Source: Bretschneidera sinensis
Taxonomy: Eukaryota; Streptophyta; Magnoliopsida; Brassicales; Akaniaceae
DNA: 64,000 bases
Reading direction: 5' to 3'
Assembly (NCBI GenBank): GCA_023935145.1
Contig: CM043705.1
Location: 87,640,084-87,704,083 of the forward strand
This document shows, one piece after another, positions 34,667-47,900 of the stretch; positions within the stretch are counted from its first letter, which is position 1, and each line of letters opens with the position of its first letter. The position numbers were made by a program, and so were the translations under genes. The notes under the pieces were generated by a model. It did no database searches. It worked only from the letters and a program-made list of their open reading frames with translations, and was not told the origin of the DNA.

Positions 34667-35108
34667 TGAAAGTGATTGCATTGGTAAAAACTCAAATATA
34701 TACCATGGTTAGGACTTAGGATATAACCCAATTGGTAACAACATTTTTTATAGCGATATTTTTTCTTTGGCAGTACAAATGGGTAAACAAATAGGTTACC
34801 CAACATACCCACCAAAAAGCATTGGGTCGAACACACAGAGTGAATCTGAAATAATTATCTCCGCACATACGTTAAAAATCACTCCGCACTTTGTACGATA
34901 AAGAGACTCGAACCCAAACATTTTTAGTGAGGTGGACGAGCTTTTACCACTAAATCAAACGCTTATTGGCAAAAAAAAAAAAAACATATATGTTTGAAAC
35001 ACTTACTTCCTTTGCATCAAAATTGATTTGGAAGTGACTGCATTGATAAAAACTCAATTATATACCATGGTTAGGACTTAACCCAATTGGTATCAACATT
35101 TGTTCTAA
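34667..35108. repeat. Pair of ~75-bp direct repeats flanking a SINE
   Basis: AAGTGATTGCATTGGTAAAA at 34669 and AAGTGACTGCATTGATAAAA at 35031 both continue with AACTCAA, TATATACCATGGTTAGGACT and CCCAATTGGTA-CAACATTT. The units are about 90% alike and roughly 363 bp apart. They may be an old segmental duplication or the ends of an unrecognised element. Confidence 0.75.
34750..34972 (-). mobile_element. tRNA-derived SINE (minus orientation)
   Basis: Read on the minus strand, GATTTAGTGGTAAAAGCTC resembles a pol III box A and GGGTTCGAGTCTC, about 35 bp later, is a good box B. The body then continues for about 150 bp and loses similarity to a tRNA. The spacing and motifs fit a plant tRNA-derived SINE. 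I could not fix a target duplication, so the ends are approximate. It is not a functional tRNA gene: there is no acceptor-stem pairing. Confidence 0.65.
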
Positions 35109-35973
35109 AAATAGAGCATGTGCCAGAATTGATTTGGCCGACTGCTGGGAATGATCTGGTATGTGTTATTGGAGTTCATGAAATGAAAACAATGTAGCCA
35201 GCAATATGATGCCGATTAACATATTAGTAACAAAACTAAAATACAGAAAAAATGAATAATGAGAAAGCAACTAGTACGAGATCATCAAGGTACCAAAATA
35301 CTCATCCAACAATACCATAACCTGCCTTTATGATTTACAATCATGAAAGTACTTGCACAATTTTGATTTTGTAATTGAGTAGAGAGATTGACATTTGGAC
35401 AAAACAAAAGGTTCAGGCGAAGAGACAAGAATAGCTATAATTACAAATACGTAATTCTCAGATCCAAAATCACCGGGCTACTTAAAACCCGTTTCCTAAT
35501 GACCCCATTAGTGGTAGATTAGATTTTATAATAATGCCACTTAAAACCCATTTGGGTTGCACAAAAAAATTATAGGAATAAAATAAGATTAATACTCTTA
35601 ACTTTATGATTGGGAGAGGAAAAAAATAAGAGGAAAAGAGAGAACAGTAAAAAAATCACTGGATACTAAACAAACTAACGTGATGCACATATGCTGTTTA
35701 TATATACTTGAGCGGTTTCTTCCACATACATTTACATACCACACAAGGGGTCATAACTCGTAAGGGACTATTTATTTACATTTACATGGTGAAGCTGTCA
35801 CCTTCTTAGACAGCATAACATTTTCAACAATAGAGCTTTTCTTTCTTTTTAAGTTTTTGTAAAGCAGTCAATCATGTAAGCAACTGTACAATTACAAAGA
35901 GACCATGCAAGTTGAATCTTGATCTCCCCAATTTGATAAACTTTGGAGATGCGAAAAGAAATTCAACATTCAA

Positions 35974-38900
35974 TCATGAGCTTCTGGCACTACCTGAGGT
36001 TACTGTCAAAAGATTGAATTCTCGCTCCAAACTCCACGTAGATTCATTCTGATTGTTGATAGTTAAGGTATACTCCTGAAAATACCCATTGTACGTAATT
36101 ATTGATATAGTGGCCCTGTAAAGAAGCAAATAGGAAAACATAAGTCAATAAAAAAGAAAGCTGCCCGAAATTCATGAAAATAAGGACATACATGCATATA
36201 AATATTGATATATAAATATATGTATGCACGCCAATATATATTGCACTTTAGGAAAATCACACTTAGTTCTTACTATCTTATACTCTGCATGCAAGCAACA
36301 GAATCTATTGACCAAACTGAGAGTTCAAGACTCAAGGGGGCATCATTAAAACCATTCAGTAGAGCATTCAAGCGGAACAAGAGTTGATGCATATAACCAG
36401 AATAGGATTTTTCCAGAAAGATATAGTGAGGATGTACCAACTGATTCGTATATGATAGCACTATATTTTAGGATTTGTAAACTTAAGTGGACTAGTTCAT
36501 AATCTACAAGTGTGGTTGCAGATTTATAAAATTTACAGCCAGCAACAGGCTTCATAAAGCCCTTGAACTATTCTCAAGAAGACAATAGATCAGAGTCAGT
36601 CATCAACTATGCTTAATCAGCCAATATCAATTACTATACATGTTATTACATGTGCATTTCGAAGAGTAAAAGTCATGGCAAGTGCAACCACAATTTATAG
36701 CTTATCTGATCCCTACCATATGGTATTGCTACGTACACATTGCGACTTTCTTAAATTAAATAACACAGACAGATCTCATACACTGCAGTGTTGGCCCCCC
36801 TGTATCTCTGTTTTGTTTCTTCTTTTTCTTTATTTAAACAAAGATGGTTATCAAATATCATATTCAAAATTACTCTCCATGTTTATCGATGAACAAGAAT
36901 AACCATCAAATTTGTGTTGCACATCAACCATCCAAAGTTGCTTCTGCAATTAAATAGCATATACCTTTCTTCAGGGCAATCATTCAAATGGTTCAATTAA
37001 ACTAAGTTTTCTAATGGGCAGAAGAGAACCCACAATATTGTGTAGCCCTAAAATATTATCACTCCTCTCTCTGTATTGGTCAATGCTTTTGTAAATGATG
37101 CATTTTATCTCTCTTTTTCATTACTTTAATTTATTCCTCCCAAAAACTCTTTTCAAGTAGACGAGAGCTTATTAGAAAATAAAATAAATAGAACAATAGA
37201 TTGAGGAAAAGAAAGGACCAGAAACAGATAAGAAGAAACAACAATTACAGAGCCTCCATTCATATCAAAGAACTCACCTACAAACTACAATCTCAGATGA
37301 CAATGTCTCAGGAACCTTGTCTATCTTGCGAACCACTGCATAGCTGCATTAGAACAACCGATTTCATAATTAGTGCTAAAGAAACTAATATATATAACTG
37401 CACTTTTTACATCGAAAATGGACTCTAAGTCAACATATTTCTATACCTAAGGGCTAAGGATAGTCAGATTATGGAAAAAGTAAAGCAACATATTCTCATT
37501 GACTCTCACAAGGAGACCACTTATTCAGATGAAAACCCGAAAAGATGATTCTAACCATTGAATTTATGCTGTTATAGCATCTTGTACAGATTCGTTGGTC
37601 TTATTGTATCCTGCCTTTTCATATTCTTCCTCATACTTAACTTCCTTTCTCATAATCACACACAGCCTTTGAGCAAAAATCAAATGACAATTCATTTAGA
37701 AGTCAATGGGGTCAGTATAACGAACTTCATGGAAACAGAATTCAACCAGGAACGTCTATATTGGGAACACTCAGCCAAGAAGATCTGAAAGTAGGCCAGA
37801 CCCAGGTATATATGTGTATGTTGCTACACTGCTGGTAGAGCAGACTGAATTTTGTGCTAATGACTCATTAAGATTTGTGCACATCATGCCAGTTTTAAAA
37901 CGATTCACCTTTTGACTCCAGCTGAAACAGCATTATGAAGCACATGATGATGAGCTGGATCCAGTGCATCAGTCACAGAATCAGGTAACACTGATCCAAG
38001 AAAACTACTTGATCTTCTACTTCTGTTTAAAGTAAAAGGTTAATTAAGAAAGATCAGATGACTCTGTAAATGATTCATATGATTTATAATTGTGCATCAT
38101 ATATTCACTTTTCAGAAATAAAATAAAATTGTGCTGCCTGCAATTTTTTGAACGACAAGACTGTTAATTTAACAGTTGGTAGTAATACTGACCTCCCTGA
38201 GGTTTCTGAAAATTTCAGAGAGATATCCTGAGGTTTGCAGAATTTCACTGCCGTCTATTCTGGTTCACTTGCAGTAATACTTGGTAAAATGTATATAAGC
38301 TTGATATATATTGTCAGCCCATTTCCTATAAGTTTAAGCTTTTGGGATCAATGGTAGTTAACATGGTATCAAAACCAAAGGTTTTGTTTTCGAATATTCA
38401 TAACTTCCGCTTGTCTTTGCTTATTTATGTTAAGTACTTGGTTTGGTCTCTATTTCGGGCTTCACGTGCTAGGCCATATCGTTTCTAGGGCTATGCACAT
38501 GAGGAGGAGTGTTAAAATGTATATGAGCTTGATATATATTGTTGACCCATTTCCGATCAGCTTAAGCTTGAGCTTGATATATATTGTTGACCCATTTCCT
38601 ATCAGTTTAAGCTTTTGAGATCAACGGTAGTTAACAATACTAAATCAATGGTAGTTAACAATACTATCACAGACCTCAACTCCAATAGTTTATTGGCCAC
38701 CAATGATGAAAAATGACGAGAGAGAAATGATCCCTATGTCCCCAATAATGAAAAATAACTATTATTTTCCATTTATCAGATGAAAAAAAAGAGAGAAAAA
38801 ACGACCACTATACCCCCAAGACTAAGAAAATATTTTTGCAATAATAAGAGAAAAAACAGCGATCCTGTACATGAGCTGAGAAGCGAAAAATAAGGGCATA

Positions 38901-41900
38901 TACACCTTTTTTTAAATATATCACTTTCAGCATTTTTGTATCTGAATCCAAAAACAAGTACTAGAGGGGGGAGTTACATGATAGCACTAGTGCAGTTCAG
39001 GGATGTTTCTGTAATTACAAACCTTAGGTTAGTTATGTGTATTTTCCTTAAAAAGAAAAGCACCTATAAAAAGAACTGAAACACTGACATATAAAGGAAG
39101 CAAATGATGTTGAAATTGCAAAGCTAATTTAAAACATATTAAACATATGGAAAGAGGGAAAACAAAAGAATAAAGGAAGTTATTGGGATTTTTCCTCTAA
39201 AATCTACCCACTCAAATTTCAGGCAAAAACACAATCACAACAATTAAATAGGCAAATAAAATAAGAAGTAATAACACCAAGAATTAATGTGGTTCGACAA
39301 CCTCTTTGCCTGCATCCCCCAACAACTCCACTATTTTATTAATCTTTGGTTACAACTTTAAGAAGAGCAAAGTTGTCAAACTTTCACCCTAAAATCTCAA
39401 TACAACAAAAGCTCTTAACCTAGCTCTAGTTGTAAGTGCTTTGACAACCCGAAACTCCAATACACACAAAGCTCTCATCCTATCTCTAGTAGGAAACCTC
39501 TCTAGTTTACAATGTATATGGGAATTATAAGTGTGCCACAAGCAATATCCAATAGGAAACTACTACCACTCTTATTAGAACAAACAACTATAAAATAGGA
39601 AGCCACTTTTCTCAAACCAATTAGTAGTTTTTTTTGTGGGGGATTGAGCCAAAATCCCAATTTGAAGCTAATGTCCAATAATGTGCATCATGCCATATGG
39701 TGAGGAAGAACAGGAGTGAAAAAATATCAGACCAAATGTGAGAATCGCAGAAGTAATTATTGATGAATCACAATATAACCAGGGTGTATGCTAATTATAA
39801 GTGAAGGAATAAGAAATCCCGCATATGTAGAGATATTATATAACAATATGTACTATATCATTTTTTCCCTTTTTTGATAAGTCTGAACAACACGAACTAC
39901 ACATTATGATTAGATATGCAGTAAATTTAAAAAAAAAAATAGGTATGCAGTAAGCTTGTCAGCAATCAGTTTCAATCTATGTAAAATACAAAAAATGTTC
40001 ATTTGTGGCTCTCACCTCTGATCTATAGCCCACCCCAGAGAAAAAGCATGAACAGAACCTGAAGAACTTGTGGCTACTAGAATATCTGGAAGCTGCTTTG
40101 ATGGCCCAAATGACAAGGAAAATATTGTTGATGGGTATGTTCCCCTTCGGAAACTATATGACTGCAAAAGGAGAAGAAGTTAGATGATAATGTCAATAAA
40201 CCAGATAGGAACACTATAATGCTTCAAGGAATTTAGTTCAGTATTGGTGAAGAAAAATTATAACTAAATCAAAGCAACAAACGATTATGAATCCAGGTAA
40301 TATCAAATGACTGCATGGCACTACAGAAGGGTCCACCGATGGGATCCGTCATACTGATTACTAAAGTTTACTCCGGACCAGAGAAAACAGCTTCTTATGG
40401 ATTTGATTTACAAAAATTTCCAGATGGTCATAGTTGTGAGGGTTACATTTTCCATTTATTATGTTCTGTATGCATTATAAGGAAGTGTCAGCACAAATTC
40501 ATTTAGGCTCTGGGTGTTCCTCTTCCATACTCAGTTTTCTAATTCCTTTTTCTTACTCTGACAGTCCAAATAGTTAAATGTTTACGCAGGAAAGTTCTGT
40601 CTCAGGTATTCCAATAAGGACCTCATAAAATGAAAAGTCTTATTCTGCTTTTATTTGTGCACCACACACATAATTGTGTTTGACATCATAAATATGCCAG
40701 TTCATCAAATCCTACAGACACTCTCCATGTCTAAAGTTCTAGAAAATGCATAGTGAGCAATTCTTCACCTTAGTTGCTTCTGAAACCAGATGAACTCTGA
40801 TTATGGTTCCCTGTTCAGATGCTGTTACGATGTAAATTCCATTAGAAGAAAGAAAAATTGCAGCCAGTGGAGCACGATGAGCATCTATCTGTAATTTAAT
40901 TTGATAAATATATAAATGAAGTGAGCTAGAGGATAGAAAGAATAATCATCTGTTCAATTTTGAATACTAATAAAAAAAACAGACAAATCCAAAAAAAAAT
41001 AGCATCATATATGAAACATTCATAACCAATGAAGGTCATATGATCGTTTACATCCAATACTAATCAACAAAGACAGATCCAAGAAAAATCGCCTTTATAA
41101 TAAGTATACGAACAGGTTTTAAAAACAATGAAAGTCACTAATGATCATCTAATGCTAATAAGTGTAAAAATGATGCAACATTAATTACAAGCACCAAACT
41201 GTTACACCCTGGCTCAGAAAGCATGTAATGATGAAAATATCCAGCTTCTGAAACAATAATGATATACAAAAGCCACCTGTCAAGGTACTTGGTAAAATTG
41301 CATATCATATTTTCAAAGCATATTACGGCAAACTCTGCTGAAAATGTGAAGACCTGGTCATAATTTTAATATTTGTATGGAAAACCTTAGCAGTACATTT
41401 AGTGCATCATAAGAAAGATATAATTCCTATTGCATTTTGTTTGTTCAAGCACAAATTTTCCATTTTATTTTTTTACTGTAATTAGTATTTTTTTTGTTTC
41501 TCAAAAATCTTTATTAATGTAATTCAGGGTAGTTCAATTTATATTTTTAATTTGAATTTTCATTTGGACTTCGGAAATATGTGCAGACACAAACAATAAA
41601 GGATACAGGGAGTACAGAATAGTGTAAGGCTGGCCTTTGGAAGATATTTTAATTAATCATCTGATCTGGAAATGCATGAAATCCATAATTTCCTTAGGTT
41701 GTTTGCTATTCCACTACCTAATGGATTAGAGTGGTGTAACAATACCGAGAAAATCCAGGACTGTCATTTATAAATTTACTGTAAAAATAGATAAGCTAGG
41801 TTTCAATCATCTTAATCACATTGCAGTAAGAAAACATAATAGCACTCTACTTTACTTTGAAGAAGTTTCCCACGGAAAAGAAATTATATGAAGTAAGACG

Positions 41901-44900
41901 ATAAAACAAGGTAGTCGTGATTCCTTATCATATATTATACATTCAACCAAAATGAGAAAAATAATCTGCCATAACCTCACAATGCGAATGGAGATCCATG
42001 ACATTGTACACCAAAACAGATCCTTTGGTTGTACTTGCAGGAACAGCCAAAAAGCAACCATCCAAGCAAGGGGAGAACGCACAAAGTCCTGGGGAGAAAA
42101 TAAAAGACAAAAATTTTAGGAAGCAATAAATACAGTTTTGGTTTTATACACGTTCATGTGTGTATGCATGTGTTTGTGCATCTAAGTATTTGCCACCACT
42201 CATCTTTAACTGTGTTTCTTAATCCAAATTGCACTTATTCAAAACCAACTCCACCTCAAGTCAGAAATTAACACTCTCCCTTCCACGAACAAGCAATATT
42301 ACTTTTACATGCACTCTTCCTCTATTTCCCAAAAAGATCTAGGATACATTCAGCTCCAACCAATGTTTGTAATTTAACTGCCTTATAAAATAATTTAACT
42401 GCAACCCTCAGCCATAAATTAAAAGGGGGCTTTCTCCCTATTTCTTTTTTATATCTGCTACAATAGTGCTGTATATATTGACATTTTCATTACTAAGTCA
42501 TCAAATGACAGAAGATTCACAGTCAGATGCTCAAAAGATCTCTAGTTTCCACCCAAATCAACATCAACTATAGGGCGTCTTTGTGGTATATGGTTTCAAT
42601 GAGTTGGGTAACATGGAATTCAACAAATGTAGCTTAGTTCACGCCTTGTCCTCCACTATCAATTCCACCTTTAAGAAGTACCTCCCTTCTTTGACCATCC
42701 ATCCAAGTTGGTTACCTCCCCCCCTCCCAACCGAAGAAAAATTGGAAAAAAAAAAAATAAGAAACAAAGCTTAGAATCCTCAACCTTCAATTTAAACTAG
42801 ATCAAAGTAAGCATGGATACTTCAAAACCCCCCTTTTTTGTATCAGTGTCACACCAATATCAGACACGGAGCTAGAACGTGATTTTTTTTTTTTTGGGGA
42901 GGGGGGGGAAGATAGAATTTTAGTTGGAAATGAAATCATAAATAAGGGTTATAATTTATATATAAACATATTTTGGAGGGGCTAATATAGGAGTATTTAA
43001 AATTTTATAAGATTTTCATAAGTAAAATTTATAATTTTGTAAATTTTTGGGGGACAATGGACCCCCTTTGCTATATGCAGGTCCGCCACTGCAGATACAC
43101 ACCTAATATACCCAGATACACCTAGATATGTTTCACATTATAAAATAATACAATATTACTTCAGATGCTTTGGCCATATGCAATGATATGTCTGGGATAG
43201 AGCTTGGATACATTTAGAATTCATCCAGGATATGTTTTGGTTTACAAAGTTTCAAAATAAAAAATAAACAATGAGGTGATCAACTATGAACTTAAAATAT
43301 ATTGCATCTGAAGTTTAAGAAAATGAAATTTTAGTGTCATCATAATAATCCAAAGCTTATTGTGATAATTACTAGAACTTCTCTGTCCCAGCTTTCTAGA
43401 ATCTAGTCGGTACTTTCTATCTATTGACCAAGAAGAAACGTCAACTCCCAAGTAAATCCAAGACAATTAAGTTAGCACGTAAAACATCTCACCCAAAAAG
43501 AAACAAGTTTGAAAACTTGTGATATCACTTAAACACATGAAATATGTTACCCAATATATCAAATAATGTCTCCACGGAATGATTACATTCTTGCACCACT
43601 AATTAATCATTAACCGAGATTTGTTCTTAATCTTTTAGAGTATTTGATATAAAAACTGATTTTGAAAGTATAATAATTCATCTTATAAACACATGCACAT
43701 CTGTAAACATCATGCCTAATCATTTTTCAAAGCAATTGGCGTAGGCATCCAGGCAAAAGTTTAAGACCGTAATAAGCAGTATCAGGGTATTCAAGATCAA
43801 CTTAGCTGCTTTTGCTTTATATTCAAGCTCAGGCTGTCTCAAATTCATATCCTATTATTTCAAATTTCGCTTGCTTTTGCAAACAAGCAGTTCAGCTTTG
43901 GCCCAGCTACACTAATACTAAATTATATTATATTTGTTAGGATATTTTATGTTTAAATCTCCTGGTATGTTTTGATACAACAAAACCCTTTGGTTATTAC
44001 TAACTTATTTAATTAAGAGTGCAGTTAATAACAAACACTCCATCTATACCCACATCTATTTTTGGAAGATTCAGAAGATATGGTATTTGAATAGTGATTG
44101 CGGAATCCAAGCGAATAAAGAACAAAGTTTGCTGACAAGGCAGGTGACCAGTCGCATACCCGTGCGACCGGGTGAAGGACCTGTCGCACACTCGTCCGAC
44201 CGGATGAAGGACCAGTCGCACCCCAGAGGACTGGATGGAGGACCAGTCACACTCCCAGCCAACTGGATGGAAGACCAGTTGCACTCCCAGCTGACTGGAC
44301 AGAAGACCAGTCACACACCCAGTCGACTGGCTAAGGAATCAGTCGCATACCCAGCCGACTGATATGGAGCAGCAGAGTGAAGACCCGGTCACTTGAGTTT
44401 CGGTCGACTACCCAGTCGACTGAAGGTGTCCGTTACACAACGGTCAGTTTAGCTATAAAAGGAAGCAAGACACAATCAATGGAGATTTTGAAAAACAAAT
44501 TATCTGGAGATTTCAGAGGCAATCAAAGGAGAAATTTCGAGCTTTCCTTTTTGAAGACAAGATGGAACTTATAATTTGTGGTTTCACTTGTGTAGAAAAG
44601 ATATATGAAGAGAACAAGCAAAAAGTGTTCATTGGACTTTGTTTTGAGTATTCAGTTCTTGTTGAGAGATTGTTCTGTGTAGAGATTGGTGAGAAAAGTT
44701 GTGAGATTGAGTTTGAAAGTAACTCGGTGTAAAGGTCAGCTTGGTATCCGAAAACCCAAGCAAGTGTAATTGGTGATTCTAGTGGAACTCAGTAGACCGG
44801 GACGCTATTGAAGAAGTGGGCGTAAGTTCATCGCCAAACCACTATAAATTTCTTGTCCCTCTTTCTCTCTCTCTCTTTATTATCTTTGTCCTTTTGCTGC

Positions 44901-47900
44901 ATCTGATTGTTTTTGTTTTTGCTAATCACGATTGATTTTTTATAGATCCAATTCATCCCCCCTTGATCTACTTCACAATATTATATTTCAAACAGACTAC
45001 CTCTGTAGCACGTATTAGATGGGAGTAACAATCCTCTATAGTAGAGAAACCATGAAGCCAGCCATACCCATTGACACAGAGTAGGCCCCAATATGCCATA
45101 TCTTCAGCAGAACTACATCACAACTCCTTTCCTATAAAGAGGTCAATCTAACTTGCATACAGGCATAGTAAACCTTGTTTTTTGAACTTTTTAAAAGGTA
45201 TATAAATCTTTCAACAGTCACATACATGCCATGTATGTTGTACATTAGCCAGAGAACACCGGTCTCAGAAAGGGCATTGCAAAACATCTTATTTGTCAAA
45301 AGTAGAGAACTATTATTGTCTAAACCATGTTATTATGTTTCAAACCAGGACATCTGATCAGGGAGATGGAACTCAGCTTATTTAAACCAAGAGTGAAAAA
45401 TCAAATCATCACAATCATTTTATAAAGAAACCTGCACCAAGCTGCTCACAAAGCGCTTAGATTATTTGCAGCCCTGAGAAAAAATAGGTTACACACTCTC
45501 TTAGATTTCTGATGAATCAAAAGCTCGTACTATGCAGAGAATATCAGAGTCATACACCAATCATATACCACACTCTTATTGTATTTCAACACGAGTAAGG
45601 CTACCAAGAGAGCGCTCTCTCTGATGTGTGAAAAGTTCTCCTTCTTATTCGTTTGATGGAGATAGTTCAAGGATTCACAAAACAGGAAAGAGAGAGAGAG
45701 AGAAGGAGACTAAGAGTCCGTTTGGAACCAAACGAAAATAGAATTCATTTCATTTTCAAATGAATTGAAAATGGGATTCATTTAGAAATGAATTGAAATG
45801 AATTTTTATGTTTGGCTTTCTTATTTTAAATTGTAGAATTCATTTGAATTCTTATGTTTAAAATGTTTGAAATAAATGAAAATTTCAAAAGAAGAGAGAG
45901 AGAAAGATAGAGTACTTTGGTCAACATAGGCACTTTGGTCAACATAGCTTTTTTACTTTTCATTTTGTAGAATTCATTTGTAAATTCTATCAATTTTGAT
46001 AAAATTTGCAACAAACTAACTCAATTCCATAGTGAATTCATTTCAAAATAAATTCCAGAGTTTTTTTTCCAAACATGACAACTATAGAATTTGAAATGAA
46101 TTTCATAGACACTACAGAATTCATTTGTTCCAAATGGACCGTCAATGGTCTTACTGCTGCAAAAGCAGTTACAAACACACGCACAAAAGTGACTTTATGT
46201 TTTATTATTCTTATCTCATGTCCTTAACTTTCCTGTCTCTCTTTCTCCAACCCTCAAAATTTTCTTGGAAAATATGTTTGAATACTCTGTTATAGTTGGA
46301 CAGTTAAAGATACCACAGCCATGCATGAGATGGTGCTAAGATGAAGATCAAAAAAGCAACTCCATAGGAATTGGGTTGATGGATTTGAAGGTAAAAGAAA
46401 TGGGTTTTCCAATAGTATAAGTAAATGTAATGATTGTTATTGGGGTTCAGGTATTCGCATCTCAATTTAATTATCTTCTCCTTTCTTTGCTGTAAGAATG
46501 TGTAGTGGTGGTGTATTTGCTAGCATTTCTTTTGAGACAAGGCCTCCATTGTATCCAAAATGAGATATTGGCGTTTTCAGGTTCGCTGTGGTGATAAATA
46601 GAGAATTGAACGAGGATTTAAATAATTCTATCAATAAAAATTTCAACTTTCGAGGAAATATTAGGAAGAAAATATTTAGGGATAAAATATAAAAAAAAAG
46701 TGTTTATTTCTTCAGCTAAAGAACTGGAATCCATTTCGGATAAACATTTATATACATTGATACTTAGAATCAGTCTTGCTACGAATCAGAGAAGGCTTCT
46801 AATATGATTTCTCCCAAAAGAAAACACTGAAATTGGTTTTCCTTTTTTTTTCTTTCCCCCTAAAGTCCTAAACTAATGGACATCAGAGTTCTTTAATGGC
46901 ATAGCATTCTTCTTTTGGTTTGGGTAAAGGCCTACAAAACCAAACTCAGAGAAGAAAGAGAAGAACCGATAAGTGTTTCACCATAGAAATAAAAAGGGGA
47001 AAGGCCATTTCTGTTAATACTTACTGCTCCCTACTTTCCTCATTGCAAAGCTCTCCGGGCCAACCTCTCAAGTTTCTTCCAAAGACTACAAAAGAGACCT
47101 CTTTACATATTGAAGAGAGCACTCTCGTTAGACGTTGAAGAGAGCACTCCTTTTACACATTCAAGAGAGCACTCCCCTTATAGCACCCCACTCTTGCAAC
47201 GCTTGGTACTATGTGGTGGATATTAAGTATTCATTAGTGAACTTATGAATACATAGAAAAAAATGGAAAAGCAAAGAATCAATGAGTGTATGCAATATAG
47301 AGTCATAATAGGTAAGGTCCTGCTAAAAAATTGGTGTTCTTGCATTTTGTTATGTTATTAGAGACCGATGTTGCATACAAGTGCAATCCATATTACAAAA
47401 TGTCACGACTAGTGGAATATACCAAAGCTATTAAGTAGAAACTTTGACATCTACACTAATAGGATTTTCACTTAATCTATATATAGATTTAATCTTATAA
47501 AAAAATCATTATATAGATTTAATTCCATGCAAAAAGAAGGACAGGAAGTTTAATTAATTTACTAATTAAGAGATATACATGCCAAAATTTCATGGCAAAA
47601 GATCTTTGTTTTGAACAAATTGCAATTGTTAATATAAACGAAATATAATACATTATGACCTCACCTTTTAAATTTGGCACTGTGTCAATGGTGTCCAATA
47701 TTGCAAGACTATTTGAGTCATATATGTATACTTTTTCTTGCAACACAACAATAAGTCTGCAATAATTAGAGATAGCAAATCAATGCTCATTAAGGAGAAG
47801 AAAAAAAAAGGATTTAACTTCTCTAAATGAAACAATAATTGTGTCCAATGTGATAAGCTAATTTTAAACCAATTTATGAACTAATTTTACAATGGTGTAA

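Larger units (their letters stand above)
33689..35973. other. Spacer between RLP and ATG18b, with SINE and direct repeats
   Basis: This holds the RLP 3' region, a tRNA-like SINE (34750-34972) and a pair of direct repeats. The last few hundred bases are presumably the ATG18b 3' untranslated region. No gene was seen. Confidence 0.55.

Noticed and set aside
34895..34960. tRNA gene suggested by a GGTTCGAGTC box B on the minus strand
   Set aside because: There is no paired acceptor stem or recognisable anticodon arm; the A/B boxes with a long unrelated body fit a SINE.
44087..44362. 91-codon open frame over the 32-bp repeats as a repeat protein
   Set aside because: It lies wholly within a solo LTR and the 32-bp period is not a multiple of three, so units would be read in shifting frames.
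44147..44369. CRISPR-like array because of regular 32-bp units
   Set aside because: The units are contiguous without unique spacers, in a plant LTR.
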